9,706 nt of DNA from an uncultured Isosphaeraceae bacterium (GCA_937907405.1 CALCIC010000359.1:1-9706); one strand, 5' to 3'. Counted from the first letter of the stretch, positions 1-6,344 are shown. Program-made: numbers and translations. The notes: generated by a model not told the origin, from the letters alone.

Positions 1-51
1 CTCATGTGTAAACCGCTCTATGCCATGGGTGGAATTCCACCAGCCGATCGC

Positions 52-474
52 CTAATGCGCCCGCTCGCGGCAGATCGCAGTCAGTTCGTCCCGGTACTCC
101 TCTTGCGAGGGGCCGCGACAGGTCGGTCCATAGTAGTTGTCGTTTTCCCAATAATAGTAATAGGGCCGTCTGGCGTCGTAGCCCATATTCTCCAGGGCTC
201 GTCGGCCGATCGAATTCCGACGGACGGTGACCCGTCGCTGGGCGCTCCAATCCGCGACTTGCCGCCACTGAACGGCATCGAGTTCGTGCCGCCAGGCCCG
301 GGCGCGGCGCAGTTGAACCCAAGACCAGAGCCGCACCGCCCCCAGCGCGAGGGCGATCAAGGCGACGACCAACATAAGCCGAGCCACGGTCGGCCGTCGG
401 AGGTAGGATCGGCTCACGTCTCCGCCCGAGGCGTTCTCCGGATGTGGAACGCCGACAGGATCACGGAATGCCAT
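52..474 (-). CDS. Small one-helix membrane protein with Tyr-rich tail (hypothetical)
   Basis: Encodes 140 residues of unknown function. Residues 1-30 are polar and end in an Arg-rich stretch (RRPTVAR). Residues 31-50 form one hydrophobic helix, and the rest is a basic, Trp/Arg-rich region. Near the C-terminus is an aromatic run (YYYYWENDNYYG, residues 105-116), and the tail also holds two Cys (119 and 135). Arg clusters flank both sides of the helix, so topology cannot be read from charge. The frame stays open upstream to an ATG at 618, but the start at 474 is preferred because GGAGGA lies three bases before it; the in-frame ATG at 486 has no such site. The gene is divergent from the Uma2 gene across about 100 bases. 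Short proteins with a helix of this kind are common in planctomycetes (from memory). I do not recognise a named family. Confidence 0.7.
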   Translation of the reverse strand: MAFRDPVGVPHPENASGGDVSRSYLRRPTVARLMLVVALIALALGAVRLWSWVQLRRARAWRHELDAVQWRQVADWSAQRRVTVRRNSIGRRALENMGYDARRPYYYYWENDNYYGPTCRGPSQEEYRDELTAICRERAH

Positions 475-477
475 CGC

Positions 478-483
478 TCCTCC
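478..483 (-). promoter_or_regulatory. Ribosome binding site that fixes the start at 474
   Basis: On the minus strand GGAGGA is followed by GCG and then the ATG at 474-472. This is the only good Shine-Dalgarno match near the several in-frame ATGs and argues for the 140-residue product over longer versions. Confidence 0.6.
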
Positions 484-500
484 CATGACCAGATCCGGTT

Positions 501-514
501 TTGGATCGTTCCAA
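501..514. promoter_or_regulatory. Inverted repeat between divergent genes
   Basis: TTGGA and TCCAA are separated by TCGT, a 5-base-arm inverted repeat lying 27 bases upstream of the minus-strand start at 474 and 64 bases upstream of the plus-strand start at 578. Just beyond it GACTC occurs twice (515-519 and 527-531) around a TTCGAA palindrome. The position suits an operator serving both genes, but the arms are short and chance is a real alternative. Confidence 0.25.
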
Positions 515-567
515 GACTCATTCGAAGACTCGTCGGCCCCTCGCGCATCATGATAGAATCGAGACCT

Positions 568-572
568 GGAGG
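568..572 (+). promoter_or_regulatory. Ribosome binding site of the original Uma2 start
   Basis: GGAGG lies five bases before the ATG at 578, which is ideal spacing. It marks 578 as the ancestral start of the Uma2 gene, although that frame now closes at 667. Confidence 0.65.
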
Positions 573-577
573 CTTCC

Positions 578-667
578 ATGAGCACGTCGACATTCACACC
601 GGAGTCTACGACGGACACAAGCGCCCCGGGGCTCTACAGATTCAACGTCGACAGTACGAAGCGATGA
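578..667 (+). other. Frame-shifted 5' end of the Uma2 gene (29-codon ORF)
   Basis: From the ATG at 578, with its strong ribosome binding site, the frame encodes 29 residues and stops at TGA 665-667. The peptide starts MSTSTFTPES and runs to LYRFNVD, then leaves the expected path. Planctomycete Uma2 proteins usually begin with a short Ser/Thr-rich lead and then a block like YRxxVxQYxxM. Here the QYEAM part sits in the next frame, from 652. Adding one C near 650-653 (GTCGAC-AGTAC to GTCGACCAGTAC) joins the two parts into one 200-residue protein. This is therefore read as a one-base deletion, real or a sequencing error. The stop overlaps the downstream ATG at 664 as ATGA, which could allow reinitiation. 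Confidence 0.6.
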
Positions 668-1179
668 CCGACGCCGAGATCCTGACCGCGCGGGATCAGG
701 TCGAGCTGATCAACGGGCTCCTGGTGACCAAAAGGACCAAAAAGCCCGCGCATTCCGTTGCGGCGCGCGCCGTGGCCGAGGCGCTCGCCGGGTTGATTCC
801 CGACGGCTACTTCGTGACCCGGGAAGATCCGATCCGCGTCGGCGGCGCCAGCCAGCCCGAGCCCGATCCGGCCGTCGTTCGCGGTCGGTCGCGCGATTAC
901 GCGCAACGGCACCCCGATGCGGCGCAGGTCGCTCTCGTGGTCGAAGTGGCCGAATCCAGCCTCAACCTCGACCGATCCGAGAAGCTGCGGGCGTACGCGG
1001 CCGGCGGAATTCCGGTCTACTGGATCGTCAACCTGGTCGACGGTCGCCTGGAGGTTTACGAGAACCCCGAGTCGGGAACCTACAAGAACGCCCGAATTCT
1101 CGACCCGAGCGAAACCGTCGCGGTCGTTATCGACGGCCGCGAACTGGGCGCGGACCCCGTGGCGGACCTCCTTCCTTGA
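664..1179 (+). CDS. Uma2 family (DUF820) putative restriction-like endonuclease, 5' end out of frame
   Basis: Encodes 171 residues from the internal ATG, or 200 if the frameshift at about 652 is repaired. Uma2 proteins have a PD-(D/E)xK nuclease fold, are highly multiplied in planctomycetes and cyanobacteria, and have no settled biological role. Visible here, numbered from the 664 ATG: the VELING block (residues 13-18) that opens the fold, PEPDPAVV with the presumed metal-binding Asp68, VVEVAESS with Glu94, and Lys107 in RSEKLRAYA, followed by the usual GIPVYWIV core strand and a C-terminal LEVYENP strand. The core is complete, so a shortened protein started at 664 would lack only the N-terminal segment. 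No good ribosome binding site precedes 664; translation could be coupled to the short upstream ORF through the ATGA overlap. The gene is convergent with the cupin gene, 27 bases away. The family call is firm. Whether the gene is functional is open. Confidence 0.8.
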   Translation: MTDAEILTARDQVELINGLLVTKRTKKPAHSVAARAVAEALAGLIPDGYFVTREDPIRVGGASQPEPDPAVVRGRSRDYAQRHPDAAQVALVVEVAESSLNLDRSEKLRAYAAGGIPVYWIVNLVDGRLEVYENPESGTYKNARILDPSETVAVVIDGRELGADPVADLLP

Positions 1180-1206
1180 GGCCCGCCGTCGGGGCGTGGG
1201 GCGTCT

Positions 1207-1689
1207 TCAGCCAGCCTTCTTGGGCAGCCATTTGACGTAGTAGAACGTCAGCGGCTCGGCGCCGGTGTTGGTGATGTTGTGCGAGACGTTGGGCCCGGAG
1301 TACATCACCGAGCCAGGGCCGATCCTGGTCGTCTTGCCGTCGCAGAAGATTTCGCCGTGGCCCGATTCGATGACCATGATCTCCTCGTCGGGGTGGACGT
1401 GGGGGGCGTGTGGCGACTTTCCGGGATCGATGATGAACCGGCCCGTCACCAGGCCGGCGCTTCCCTCGGTCTCGCCGTTCAGGTAGACGCCGATCTTGCC
1501 GACCGGCTCCCCCTTGTCCTTGGCGACCGCCATCGACACGGCATCGAGGCCGATGGTCTGCGAAGCCAGCAGCGCGGCGCGCTCGGTCGCGAAGGCCGCC
1601 TCGCGCCAGGCCCAGCCCGAGCCAAGGGCCAGGGCCAGCAGCGCCGTCAAGATCGTGGAGCGGCGAAACGGCGGGATGCGTCGCAACAT
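1207..1689 (-). CDS. Exported cupin-domain protein
   Basis: Encodes 160 residues. Residues 1-34 look like a Sec signal or N-terminal anchor: basic start (MLRRIPPFRRS), then a hydrophobic Ala/Leu core (13-23) and AAFA before the mature part. The rest is one cupin beta-barrel. Motif 1 is HVHPDEE followed by IMVIESG, supplying His97, His99 and Glu103. Motif 2 is PNVSHNITN, supplying His137. These four residues are the standard cupin metal ligands, so a mononuclear metal site is likely. The reaction or ligand cannot be read from sequence; single-domain cupins range from dioxygenases to sugar binders. The start at 1689 is chosen because GGAG lies eight bases upstream and the signal begins there; the frame is open further back, to 1908, but that part has no protein-like character. 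The gene is divergent from the molybdenum hydroxylase operon across a 518-base gap. Confidence 0.82.
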   Translation of the reverse strand: MLRRIPPFRRSTILTALLALALGSGWAWREAAFATERAALLASQTIGLDAVSMAVAKDKGEPVGKIGVYLNGETEGSAGLVTGRFIIDPGKSPHAPHVHPDEEIMVIESGHGEIFCDGKTTRIGPGSVMYSGPNVSHNITNTGAEPLTFYYVKWLPKKAG

Positions 1690-1826
1690 CAGTCGGTCTC
1701 CGGTCGTCGTCGTCGGGTCCGTTCCAATCCAAACCAACATCGTAATCGGGACGTCCAAAGGTTGAAACCGGGTTGTGAAGTTCGTTCGGAACGGGGGCCG
1801 CGCCGTGCCTCGGAATGACAATGGGA

Positions 1827-1846
1827 ACCCATGGGGAAGCATGGGT
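1827..1846. repeat. Inverted repeat, 7-base arms
   Basis: ACCCATG and CATGGGT are separated by GGGAAG. On the plus strand the stem is followed only by CTTT, too short for a confident terminator. It lies between divergent genes, where no terminator is expected, so it is more likely part of a dispersed repeat or a protein-binding site. Confidence 0.35.
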
Positions 1847-2121
1847 CTTTCGTCTCCCAGAACGGGCGAACGAATCGCCCTGCCCCGGTTCGGGGCGTCC
1901 GACTCCATGAAAGTGGAGCAGCGCCGGCGAATGCATTCCTCGGGTGTACGGCGCGGAGCGCGAGAACGCGGGGGATGCTCTCGCTCGCTTCGGGCTCGCG
2001 CGGTCGGATTCCCGACGGGGACGACGGCCGGGGAATCATGTCTGGCTCCAAGCCGAGAACTCCGGGAGGATTCTCTTGTTCCGCGTTGGGACTCGGCGTA
2101 GCCTTAACGTCTTCGCCGCGT

Positions 2122-2150
2122 CGTCGCGGGCGACAGGCGCGCCCGCGACG
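2122..2150 (+). promoter_or_regulatory. Strong hairpin in the presumed leader of the hydroxylase operon
   Basis: CGTCGCGGGCG (2122-2132) and CGCCCGCGACG (2140-2150) pair perfectly over 11 bases with a 7-base loop. The stem ends 57 bases before the ATG at 2208. If the transcript starts upstream, this would be a very stable GC-rich element in the 5' untranslated region. No T-run follows, so it is not an ordinary terminator. It may equally be a core of a dispersed repeat. Stability is inferred from base pairing only. Confidence 0.4.
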
Positions 2151-2189
2151 GCTGGCTCCTCGAGGCGTTCTCGGGGTGGTTCCGACTTT

Positions 2190-2198
2190 GGAGGGGAG
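2190..2198 (+). promoter_or_regulatory. Ribosome binding site of the hydroxylase operon
   Basis: GGAGGGGAG precedes both the in-frame GTG at 2205 and the ATG at 2208, six and nine bases after it. The ATG is chosen, but a GTG start adding one residue cannot be excluded. Confidence 0.6.
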
Positions 2199-2207
2199 AA
2201 CCGCGTG

Positions 2208-2840
2208 ATGCGAAAACACGATCCCAAGAACGGCGAGGAACCGGGCGGCGCCAGTCGCCGCGACTTCCTCAGAGGGTCGGGACTGGCGGCGGCGTCGGCC
2301 GTCCTGACCGGCGCGGCCACGACCGCGCTTGACGAAGCCAGGGCCGCCGACGACGGGCCGAAGGTCCTCTCGGGAGAGGTCGAGATCACCCTCAAGGTCA
2401 ACGGCGAGGACCGCAAGACGACCGTCGAGCCCCGGAGCACGCTGCTCGACACCCTGCGGAACCGCCTCGACGTCACCGGGCCCAAGCGGGTCTGCGATCG
2501 GGCGAGCTGCGGCGCCTGCACCGCCATCGTCGACGGCGATCCGGTCTACTCGTGCACGACGCTGGCCGTCACCTGTCAGGGCAAGACGATCGAGACGGTC
2601 GAGAGTTTCGACGTGGGAGAGCAAGGCGTCCCCCATGCGTTCCATCAGAACGACGGCCTGATGTGCGGCTATTGCACGCCCGGATTCGTCACCGCCTGCA
2701 AGGCGCTGCTCGACAAGAACCCCAACCCGACGCTGGACGAAGTCCGTCGGGGCCTGGACGGCAACATCTGTCGGTGCGGGACCTATATCGGCGTCCTCCA
2801 GGCCGCCCTCGACGCGGCCAAAGCAATGAAAGGGGCCTGA
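2208..2840 (+). CDS. Tat-exported 2Fe-2S subunit of a xanthine dehydrogenase/aldehyde oxidase family enzyme
   Basis: Encodes 210 residues. It is the electron-transfer subunit that passes electrons from the molybdenum centre towards FAD or an outside acceptor. A twin-arginine signal stands at residues 16-47: SRRDFLRGS, an Ala-rich hydrophobic stretch, then ARAADD near the likely cleavage point. Residues 58-133 form the plant-type ferredoxin domain with cluster ligands Cys96, Cys101, Cys104 and Cys116. Residues 140-210 form the helical 2Fe-2S domain with Cys153, Cys156, Cys188 and Cys190 (CGYC and CRC). Both cysteine sets are complete. The presence of a Tat signal here and its absence on the two partner subunits matches PaoA of E. 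coli, where the complex is exported folded. First gene of a four-gene operon; the next gene starts three bases after its stop. The substrate cannot be deduced from this subunit. Confidence 0.93.
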   Translation: MRKHDPKNGEEPGGASRRDFLRGSGLAAASAVLTGAATTALDEARAADDGPKVLSGEVEITLKVNGEDRKTTVEPRSTLLDTLRNRLDVTGPKRVCDRASCGACTAIVDGDPVYSCTTLAVTCQGKTIETVESFDVGEQGVPHAFHQNDGLMCGYCTPGFVTACKALLDKNPNPTLDEVRRGLDGNICRCGTYIGVLQAALDAAKAMKGA

Positions 2841-2843
2841 TCC

Positions 2844-4994
2844 ATGGACCTCACCTGGCCAGAGAAACCGACTTTGATCGGGACCAAGGTGCCCCGGCTC
2901 GACGGCCTCGCCAAGGCGTCCGGCCGCGCCAAGTATCCCAGCGACCAGCTCCCCGAGGGGACGCTGTTCGCGGTGATGCTCTACAGCCCGCACGCCCACG
3001 CCAAGATCAAGACCCTGGACGTCAAGCCGGCGCAGGGCATGCCGGGCGTCAAGGGGGTGGTCGCGATCGCCAAGGAGGGGGCGACCCTCCGCTACCAGGG
3101 GGACGACGTCGCGGCCGTCGCGGCCGTGACCGAGGAGCAGGCGCGCGACGCCGCCCGCGCGATCAAGGTCGAGTACGAAGTCCTCCCCCACGTCGTCACC
3201 GAACCTCAGGCGATGGCCCCGGGCGCGCCCGAGATCGTCAAGGGGGGGAACGTCCGCAAGGGGCGCTCGCAAGACAAGGGCAAGGCCGACGAGGAGCTCG
3301 CCAAGGCCGACGTGGTCGTCGAGGGCAAGTACGCCCTGCCCGTGATCACCCACGTCTGCCTTGAGCCCCACGGCCTGACCGCCAAATGGGAGGCGGCCGA
3401 CAAGCTGACCGTCTGGTCGAGCACCCAGGCCGTCCAGGTCGTCGCCGGCGAGCTGGCCGAGGCGTTCCAGATCCCGGTCGCCAACGTCACGGTGTTGACC
3501 GACTACATGGGGGGCGGGTTCGGGTCCAAGTTCGGCGCCGACGTCTGGGGACGCACCGCCGCCGAGCTGGCCAAGTCGACCGGCAAGCCCGTCAAACTGT
3601 TCCTCGACCGGATCCAGGAGCACCTGGCCGCCGGCAACCGTCCCAGCGCGACGGGGACCCTCAAGCTCGGCGCGTCCAAGGACGGCAAGCTCGTCGGCCT
3701 GATCGCCGAGACCCACGGCACGGGGGGGAGCCGGGGCGGGTCGAACTTCCCGCTGCCGTACGTCTACGACGTTCCGGCCTCGTCGCGGTCCCACTCCGAC
3801 GTCTTCGTCAACGGCGGCGGCGCGCGGGCCATGCGGGCGCCCGGCCATCCCCAGGGATGCGCCCTGATGGAAGCGGCGATGGACGATCTGGCCGAGAAGT
3901 TGGGGATCGATCCGGTCCAGCTCCGGCTCATGAACCTCCCCCCCAACGACCCTCGAACGCCGATCTACGAGGCCGAGGTCAAGATCGGCGCCGAGCTGAT
4001 CGGCTGGACCGCCAATCGCAAGCCGCGCGGCAAGAACGGCGACGGCCCGATTCGCAAGGGCTACGGCGTCGCCCTCCATCAATGGGGAGGGGGGGGCACC
4101 CGCGACAAGAAGGTGAGCTGCACGATCACCGCCGACGGCACCGTCGAGCTGAAAAGCGCCACTCAGGATCTCGGCACGGGCATCCGCACCGTGCTGGCGA
4201 TCATCGCGGCCGAGGTGCTGGGCCTCAAGCCGACCGACGTCGTGTCCAACATCGGCAACTCGACCTTCCCCCCGGGGCAAGCGTCGGGGGGGTCGACCAC
4301 CACGGCCTCGATGGCCCCGCCGTGCCTCGACGCCGCGACCAAGGCGCGCGACGCGCTGTTCGCCAAAATCGCCCCGGCCCTGGGCGCGACGCCGGCCGAC
4401 CTCTCGCTGAAGGGGGGCAGGCTGCTGATCGAGGGCAAGCCGTCGATCTCGTGGAAGGACGCCTGCCGCAAGCTGGGCACGGCCTCCATCTCGGAGATGG
4501 GCGCGACGCCCGAGGGGCTCGCCAGCACCGGCGTCGGCGGCTGCCAGTTCGCCGAGGTGGTCGTCGACGTCGAGACCGGAGTCGTCCGGGTCAAGAAGAT
4601 CGTCGCCGTCCAGGATTCGGGGCTCATCATCGACCGCCTCACCTGGGACAGCCAGGTCTACGGCGGGGGGATCATGGGCTTGAACTACGGCCTCTTCGAA
4701 GAACGGATCATGGACCCGACGACCGGCGTGATGCTCAACCCCGACATGGAGCTCTACAAGCTCGCCGGCGCGACCGACGTCCCCGAGATCGTGCTCCACG
4801 CCTACGAGCCCGACGACCAGAAGGCGCGCGGAGTGATCGGCATCGGCGAGCCGCCGACCATCGGCACGGCTGCCGCGATCGGCAACGCGGTCTCCAACGC
4901 GATCGGCGTCCGGGTCCCCGAATGGCCGATGTCCCCCCGCAACGTCCTCAACGCGCTCGCCGCGGCCTCCAAAGACCAAGAAGGGAAGGCGTAA
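2844..4994 (+). CDS. Molybdopterin-binding catalytic subunit, xanthine dehydrogenase family
   Basis: Encodes 716 residues, close to the length of periplasmic aldehyde oxidoreductase large subunits and shorter than cytosolic xanthine dehydrogenase chains. The N-terminal a/b hammerhead domain covers about 18-125 (PRLDGLAKASGRAKY). Molybdenum cofactor binding domain 1 covers about 145-375, with GGGFGSKFG at 223-231 and RAMRAPG at 328-334, whose Arg331 is the usual active-site Arg. Domain 2 covers about 400-685, with QDLGTG (441-446) and the catalytic base Glu669 in GIGEPP. The protein has no signal peptide, so export would depend on the Tat signal of the 2Fe-2S subunit. Such enzymes hydroxylate aldehydes or N-heterocycles using water. 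The residues seen do not decide the substrate, and aldehydes are an inference from the PaoABC-like layout. Operon gene 2; the FAD gene starts four bases downstream. Confidence 0.93.
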   Translation: MDLTWPEKPTLIGTKVPRLDGLAKASGRAKYPSDQLPEGTLFAVMLYSPHAHAKIKTLDVKPAQGMPGVKGVVAIAKEGATLRYQGDDVAAVAAVTEEQARDAARAIKVEYEVLPHVVTEPQAMAPGAPEIVKGGNVRKGRSQDKGKADEELAKADVVVEGKYALPVITHVCLEPHGLTAKWEAADKLTVWSSTQAVQVVAGELAEAFQIPVANVTVLTDYMGGGFGSKFGADVWGRTAAELAKSTGKPVKLFLDRIQEHLAAGNRPSATGTLKLGASKDGKLVGLIAETHGTGGSRGGSNFPLPYVYDVPASSRSHSDVFVNGGGARAMRAPGHPQGCALMEAAMDDLAEKLGIDPVQLRLMNLPPNDPRTPIYEAEVKIGAELIGWTANRKPRGKNGDGPIRKGYGVALHQWGGGGTRDKKVSCTITADGTVELKSATQDLGTGIRTVLAIIAAEVLGLKPTDVVSNIGNSTFPPGQASGGSTTTASMAPPCLDAATKARDALFAKIAPALGATPADLSLKGGRLLIEGKPSISWKDACRKLGTASISEMGATPEGLASTGVGGCQFAEVVVDVETGVVRVKKIVAVQDSGLIIDRLTWDSQVYGGGIMGLNYGLFEERIMDPTTGVMLNPDMELYKLAGATDVPEIVLHAYEPDDQKARGVIGIGEPPTIGTAAAIGNAVSNAIGVRVPEWPMSPRNVLNALAAASKDQEGKA

Positions 4995-4998
4995 ACCT

Positions 4999-5985
4999 AT
5001 GAACGCATTCGATTTCGCCGCCCCGACGACCGTCGAGGACGCCGTCAAGCTCCTGGGCGTCCCGGACGCCGAGGCCCTCTCCGGAGGCACCGACCTGTTG
5101 GGCCGGCTCAAGGACTACGCGTCCTCGCCCAAGCGGGTGGTCTACCTGAAGGACGTCAAGGCGCTCGCCGGGATCTCCGGCGACGCAACCGACGGCCTGA
5201 CGATCGGCGCGGGGACGCGGCTCGCCGACGTCCTGGCCGACAAGGCCGTCAAGGAATCGTACCCTGCGCTCTGGCAGGCGACCCTCGAGGTGGGCACTCC
5301 CCAGATCCGCAACATGGCGACCGTCGGCGGCAACCTGCTCCAGCGGCCTCGCTGCTGGTACTATCGCGCCGGCAACGGGCTCTTGGCCGTCAAGGACGGC
5401 AAGAGCCTGGTCCGCGAGGGGGACAACCGCTACCACGCCATCTTCGAGACCGACGGCGACGCCCTGTTCGTCAACCCGTCGAGCCTGGCAGTGCCGCTGA
5501 TCGCGCTGGGTGCCAAGGCGGTCGTCGCCGGCCCTCGGGGCGAGCGGACCATCGCCGTCGAGGACCTCTACCAGATCCCCAAGAGCGGAAAGGACTCCGA
5601 GCTGACGCTCGCCCCGGGCGAGGTCGTCACCAAGCTCGTGCTTCCTCCGGCCAAGGGACTGAATGCATCGTACGAGGCGCGGCAGAAGCAGGCGCATGAC
5701 TGGCCGATCGTCCTGGCGTCGGTGAACCTCAACCTCGATGACCACAAGGTAGCGAGCTCGCGGATCGTCGTCTACGGCGTCGCTCCCATCCCCTGGCGGA
5801 GCAAGGCCGCCGAGGAGGCGCTGGCCGGCAAGCTGCTCAATCCCGAGTCCGCGGCCGCGGCAGCCGCTGCATCGATCGCCGCGGCCAAGCCCCTTTCGAT
5901 GAACGCCTACAAGGTCGGCTTGACCCAGACGGTCGTCAAGCGGGCGCTGATGGTCGCCATGGGGAACCGCTACTGGGAGGGTTGA
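4999..5985 (+). CDS. FAD-binding subunit (subunit M), xanthine dehydrogenase family
   Basis: Encodes 328 residues. It accepts electrons from the 2Fe-2S clusters onto FAD. The FAD-binding domain (about 1-195) shows ALSGGTDLL (26-34) and QIRNMATVGGNLLQ (102-115), the two loops that hold FAD in this family. A C-terminal CO dehydrogenase flavoprotein-type domain follows from about 205, interrupted by an Ala-rich linker at 285-296. After NLLQRPRCWYYR there is only one Cys (Cys119) in the whole protein, so the extra 4Fe-4S cluster known in PaoB and in 4-hydroxybenzoyl-CoA reductase cannot form from this chain alone. No signal peptide is visible. The order 2Fe-2S, Mo, FAD differs from paoABC, where the FAD gene is second. 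GAAGG lies 13-17 bases upstream of its start; the next gene begins three bases after the stop. Confidence 0.92.
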   Translation: MNAFDFAAPTTVEDAVKLLGVPDAEALSGGTDLLGRLKDYASSPKRVVYLKDVKALAGISGDATDGLTIGAGTRLADVLADKAVKESYPALWQATLEVGTPQIRNMATVGGNLLQRPRCWYYRAGNGLLAVKDGKSLVREGDNRYHAIFETDGDALFVNPSSLAVPLIALGAKAVVAGPRGERTIAVEDLYQIPKSGKDSELTLAPGEVVTKLVLPPAKGLNASYEARQKQAHDWPIVLASVNLNLDDHKVASSRIVVYGVAPIPWRSKAAEEALAGKLLNPESAAAAAAASIAAAKPLSMNAYKVGLTQTVVKRALMVAMGNRYWEG

Positions 5986-5988
5986 GCC

Positions 5989-6228
5989 ATGCCCGACGCC
6001 GAACCGGACGAGCCGACGGCCGTCGAACGACCCAACATCCCCTGCCGGCATCTCCGACACCAGGGGATGTACGTCTTCACCGACGGCCGGAGTCGCGATC
6101 TCGACCAGGATTACGACAGCACGATCTACTGGTGTCTCAAGACCATGAAAGGCTACGGGCCGGACGACGAGCCGGTCGAACGCCGCGACTGCTGCGACCC
6201 GGCCCGTTCCTGTCATGAGCCGCTCTGA
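5989..6228 (+). CDS. Small Cys-rich protein, fourth gene of the hydroxylase operon (hypothetical)
   Basis: Encodes 79 acidic residues with five Cys: Cys19 (PCRHLRH), Cys49 (IYWCLKTMKGYGPDDEP), Cys68-Cys69 and Cys75 (CCDPARSCHE), plus His21, His24 and His76. The spacing could make a zinc or iron site, but it matches no ferredoxin or rubredoxin pattern I know. There is no signal peptide or membrane helix. The start at 5989 is supported by GGAGG about eight bases upstream, inside the end of the FAD gene, and by the three-base gap after its stop, which suggests translational coupling. An alternative frame starting at 5982 is rejected as Arg-rich and without motifs. Because it is co-transcribed with the enzyme and lies before the terminator, a role in assembly, metal handling or electron transfer is an inference from position only. 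No XdhC/PaoD-type cofactor-insertion gene is seen in the window. Confidence 0.75.
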   Translation: MPDAEPDEPTAVERPNIPCRHLRHQGMYVFTDGRSRDLDQDYDSTIYWCLKTMKGYGPDDEPVERRDCCDPARSCHEPL

Positions 6229-6250
6229 CATCGGGTCGAAGCCACCCCCG

Positions 6251-6290
6251 ACCGCCCCGCCGACGTCCAACCGTCGCCGGGGCGGTTTTT
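6251..6290 (+). terminator. Intrinsic terminator of the hydroxylase operon
   Basis: CCGCCCCG (6252-6259) pairs with CGGGGCGG (6278-6285). After one C-C mismatch the stem continues with CGACG/CGTCG around the loop TCCAAC, and five T follow directly (6286-6290). It begins 23 bases after the stop of the Cys-rich gene and defines the operon end. Confidence 0.9.
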
Positions 6291-6344
6291 CAATGACCTG
6301 GACCCCGCCCTCGGCCTCGCCGAAGGCCCGAACGACCGGCGGAA

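Larger units (their letters stand above)
1690..2207. other. Gene-free stretch with several inverted repeats upstream of the hydroxylase operon
   Basis: 518 bases separate the divergent cupin and hydroxylase genes. Open frames cross it on both strands, but none has a ribosome binding site with protein-like composition. It must hold the promoters for both directions; I see no convincing sigma-70 box. The best weak candidate for the operon is TTGTTC and TAGCCT spaced by 17, around 2074-2102. The segment contains at least four inverted repeats: ACCCATG/CATGGGT (1827-1846), GCGAGA/TCTCGC (1960-1984), GATTCCC/GGGAATC (2007-2037) and the 11-base stem at 2122-2150. The part near 1800-1820 reads, on the minus strand, GTCATTCCGAGGCACGG, similar to short dispersed repeats seen in several bacterial genomes (from memory, unchecked). 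Confidence 0.5.

Noticed and set aside
28..41. Perfect palindrome GGTGGAATTCCACC just past the stop of the membrane-protein gene, considered as a terminator
   Set aside because: The stem would be only five pairs around a four-base loop and no T-run follows on the minus strand, so termination is not supported; it may be chance.
4..663. Extension of the Uma2 frame upstream to position 4
   Set aside because: This part overlaps the minus-strand membrane-protein gene, has no ribosome binding site near a usable start, and lacks the known Uma2 N-terminal block, which is found in the neighbouring frame from 578.
3386..5002. A 538-codon plus-strand frame inside the Mo subunit gene
   Set aside because: Extremely Arg/Gly-rich with no domains; it is the shifted frame of the catalytic subunit.
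1689..5111. A 1140-codon open frame on the minus strand opposite the 2Fe-2S and Mo subunit genes
   Set aside because: Its composition is Arg/Gly/Asp-rich without domains, it lies antisense to genes with complete cofactor motifs, and GC-rich third positions commonly leave such frames open.
5982..6218. Alternative 78-codon frame overlapping the Cys-rich gene
   Set aside because: Arg/Pro-rich composition; the frame starting at 5989 has the better-placed ribosome binding site and the Cys/His pattern.
4948..6270. A 440-codon minus-strand frame opposite the FAD subunit and Cys-rich gene
   Set aside because: Shadow of the FAD gene: no motifs, Arg/Gly-rich, and it runs through the operon terminator.
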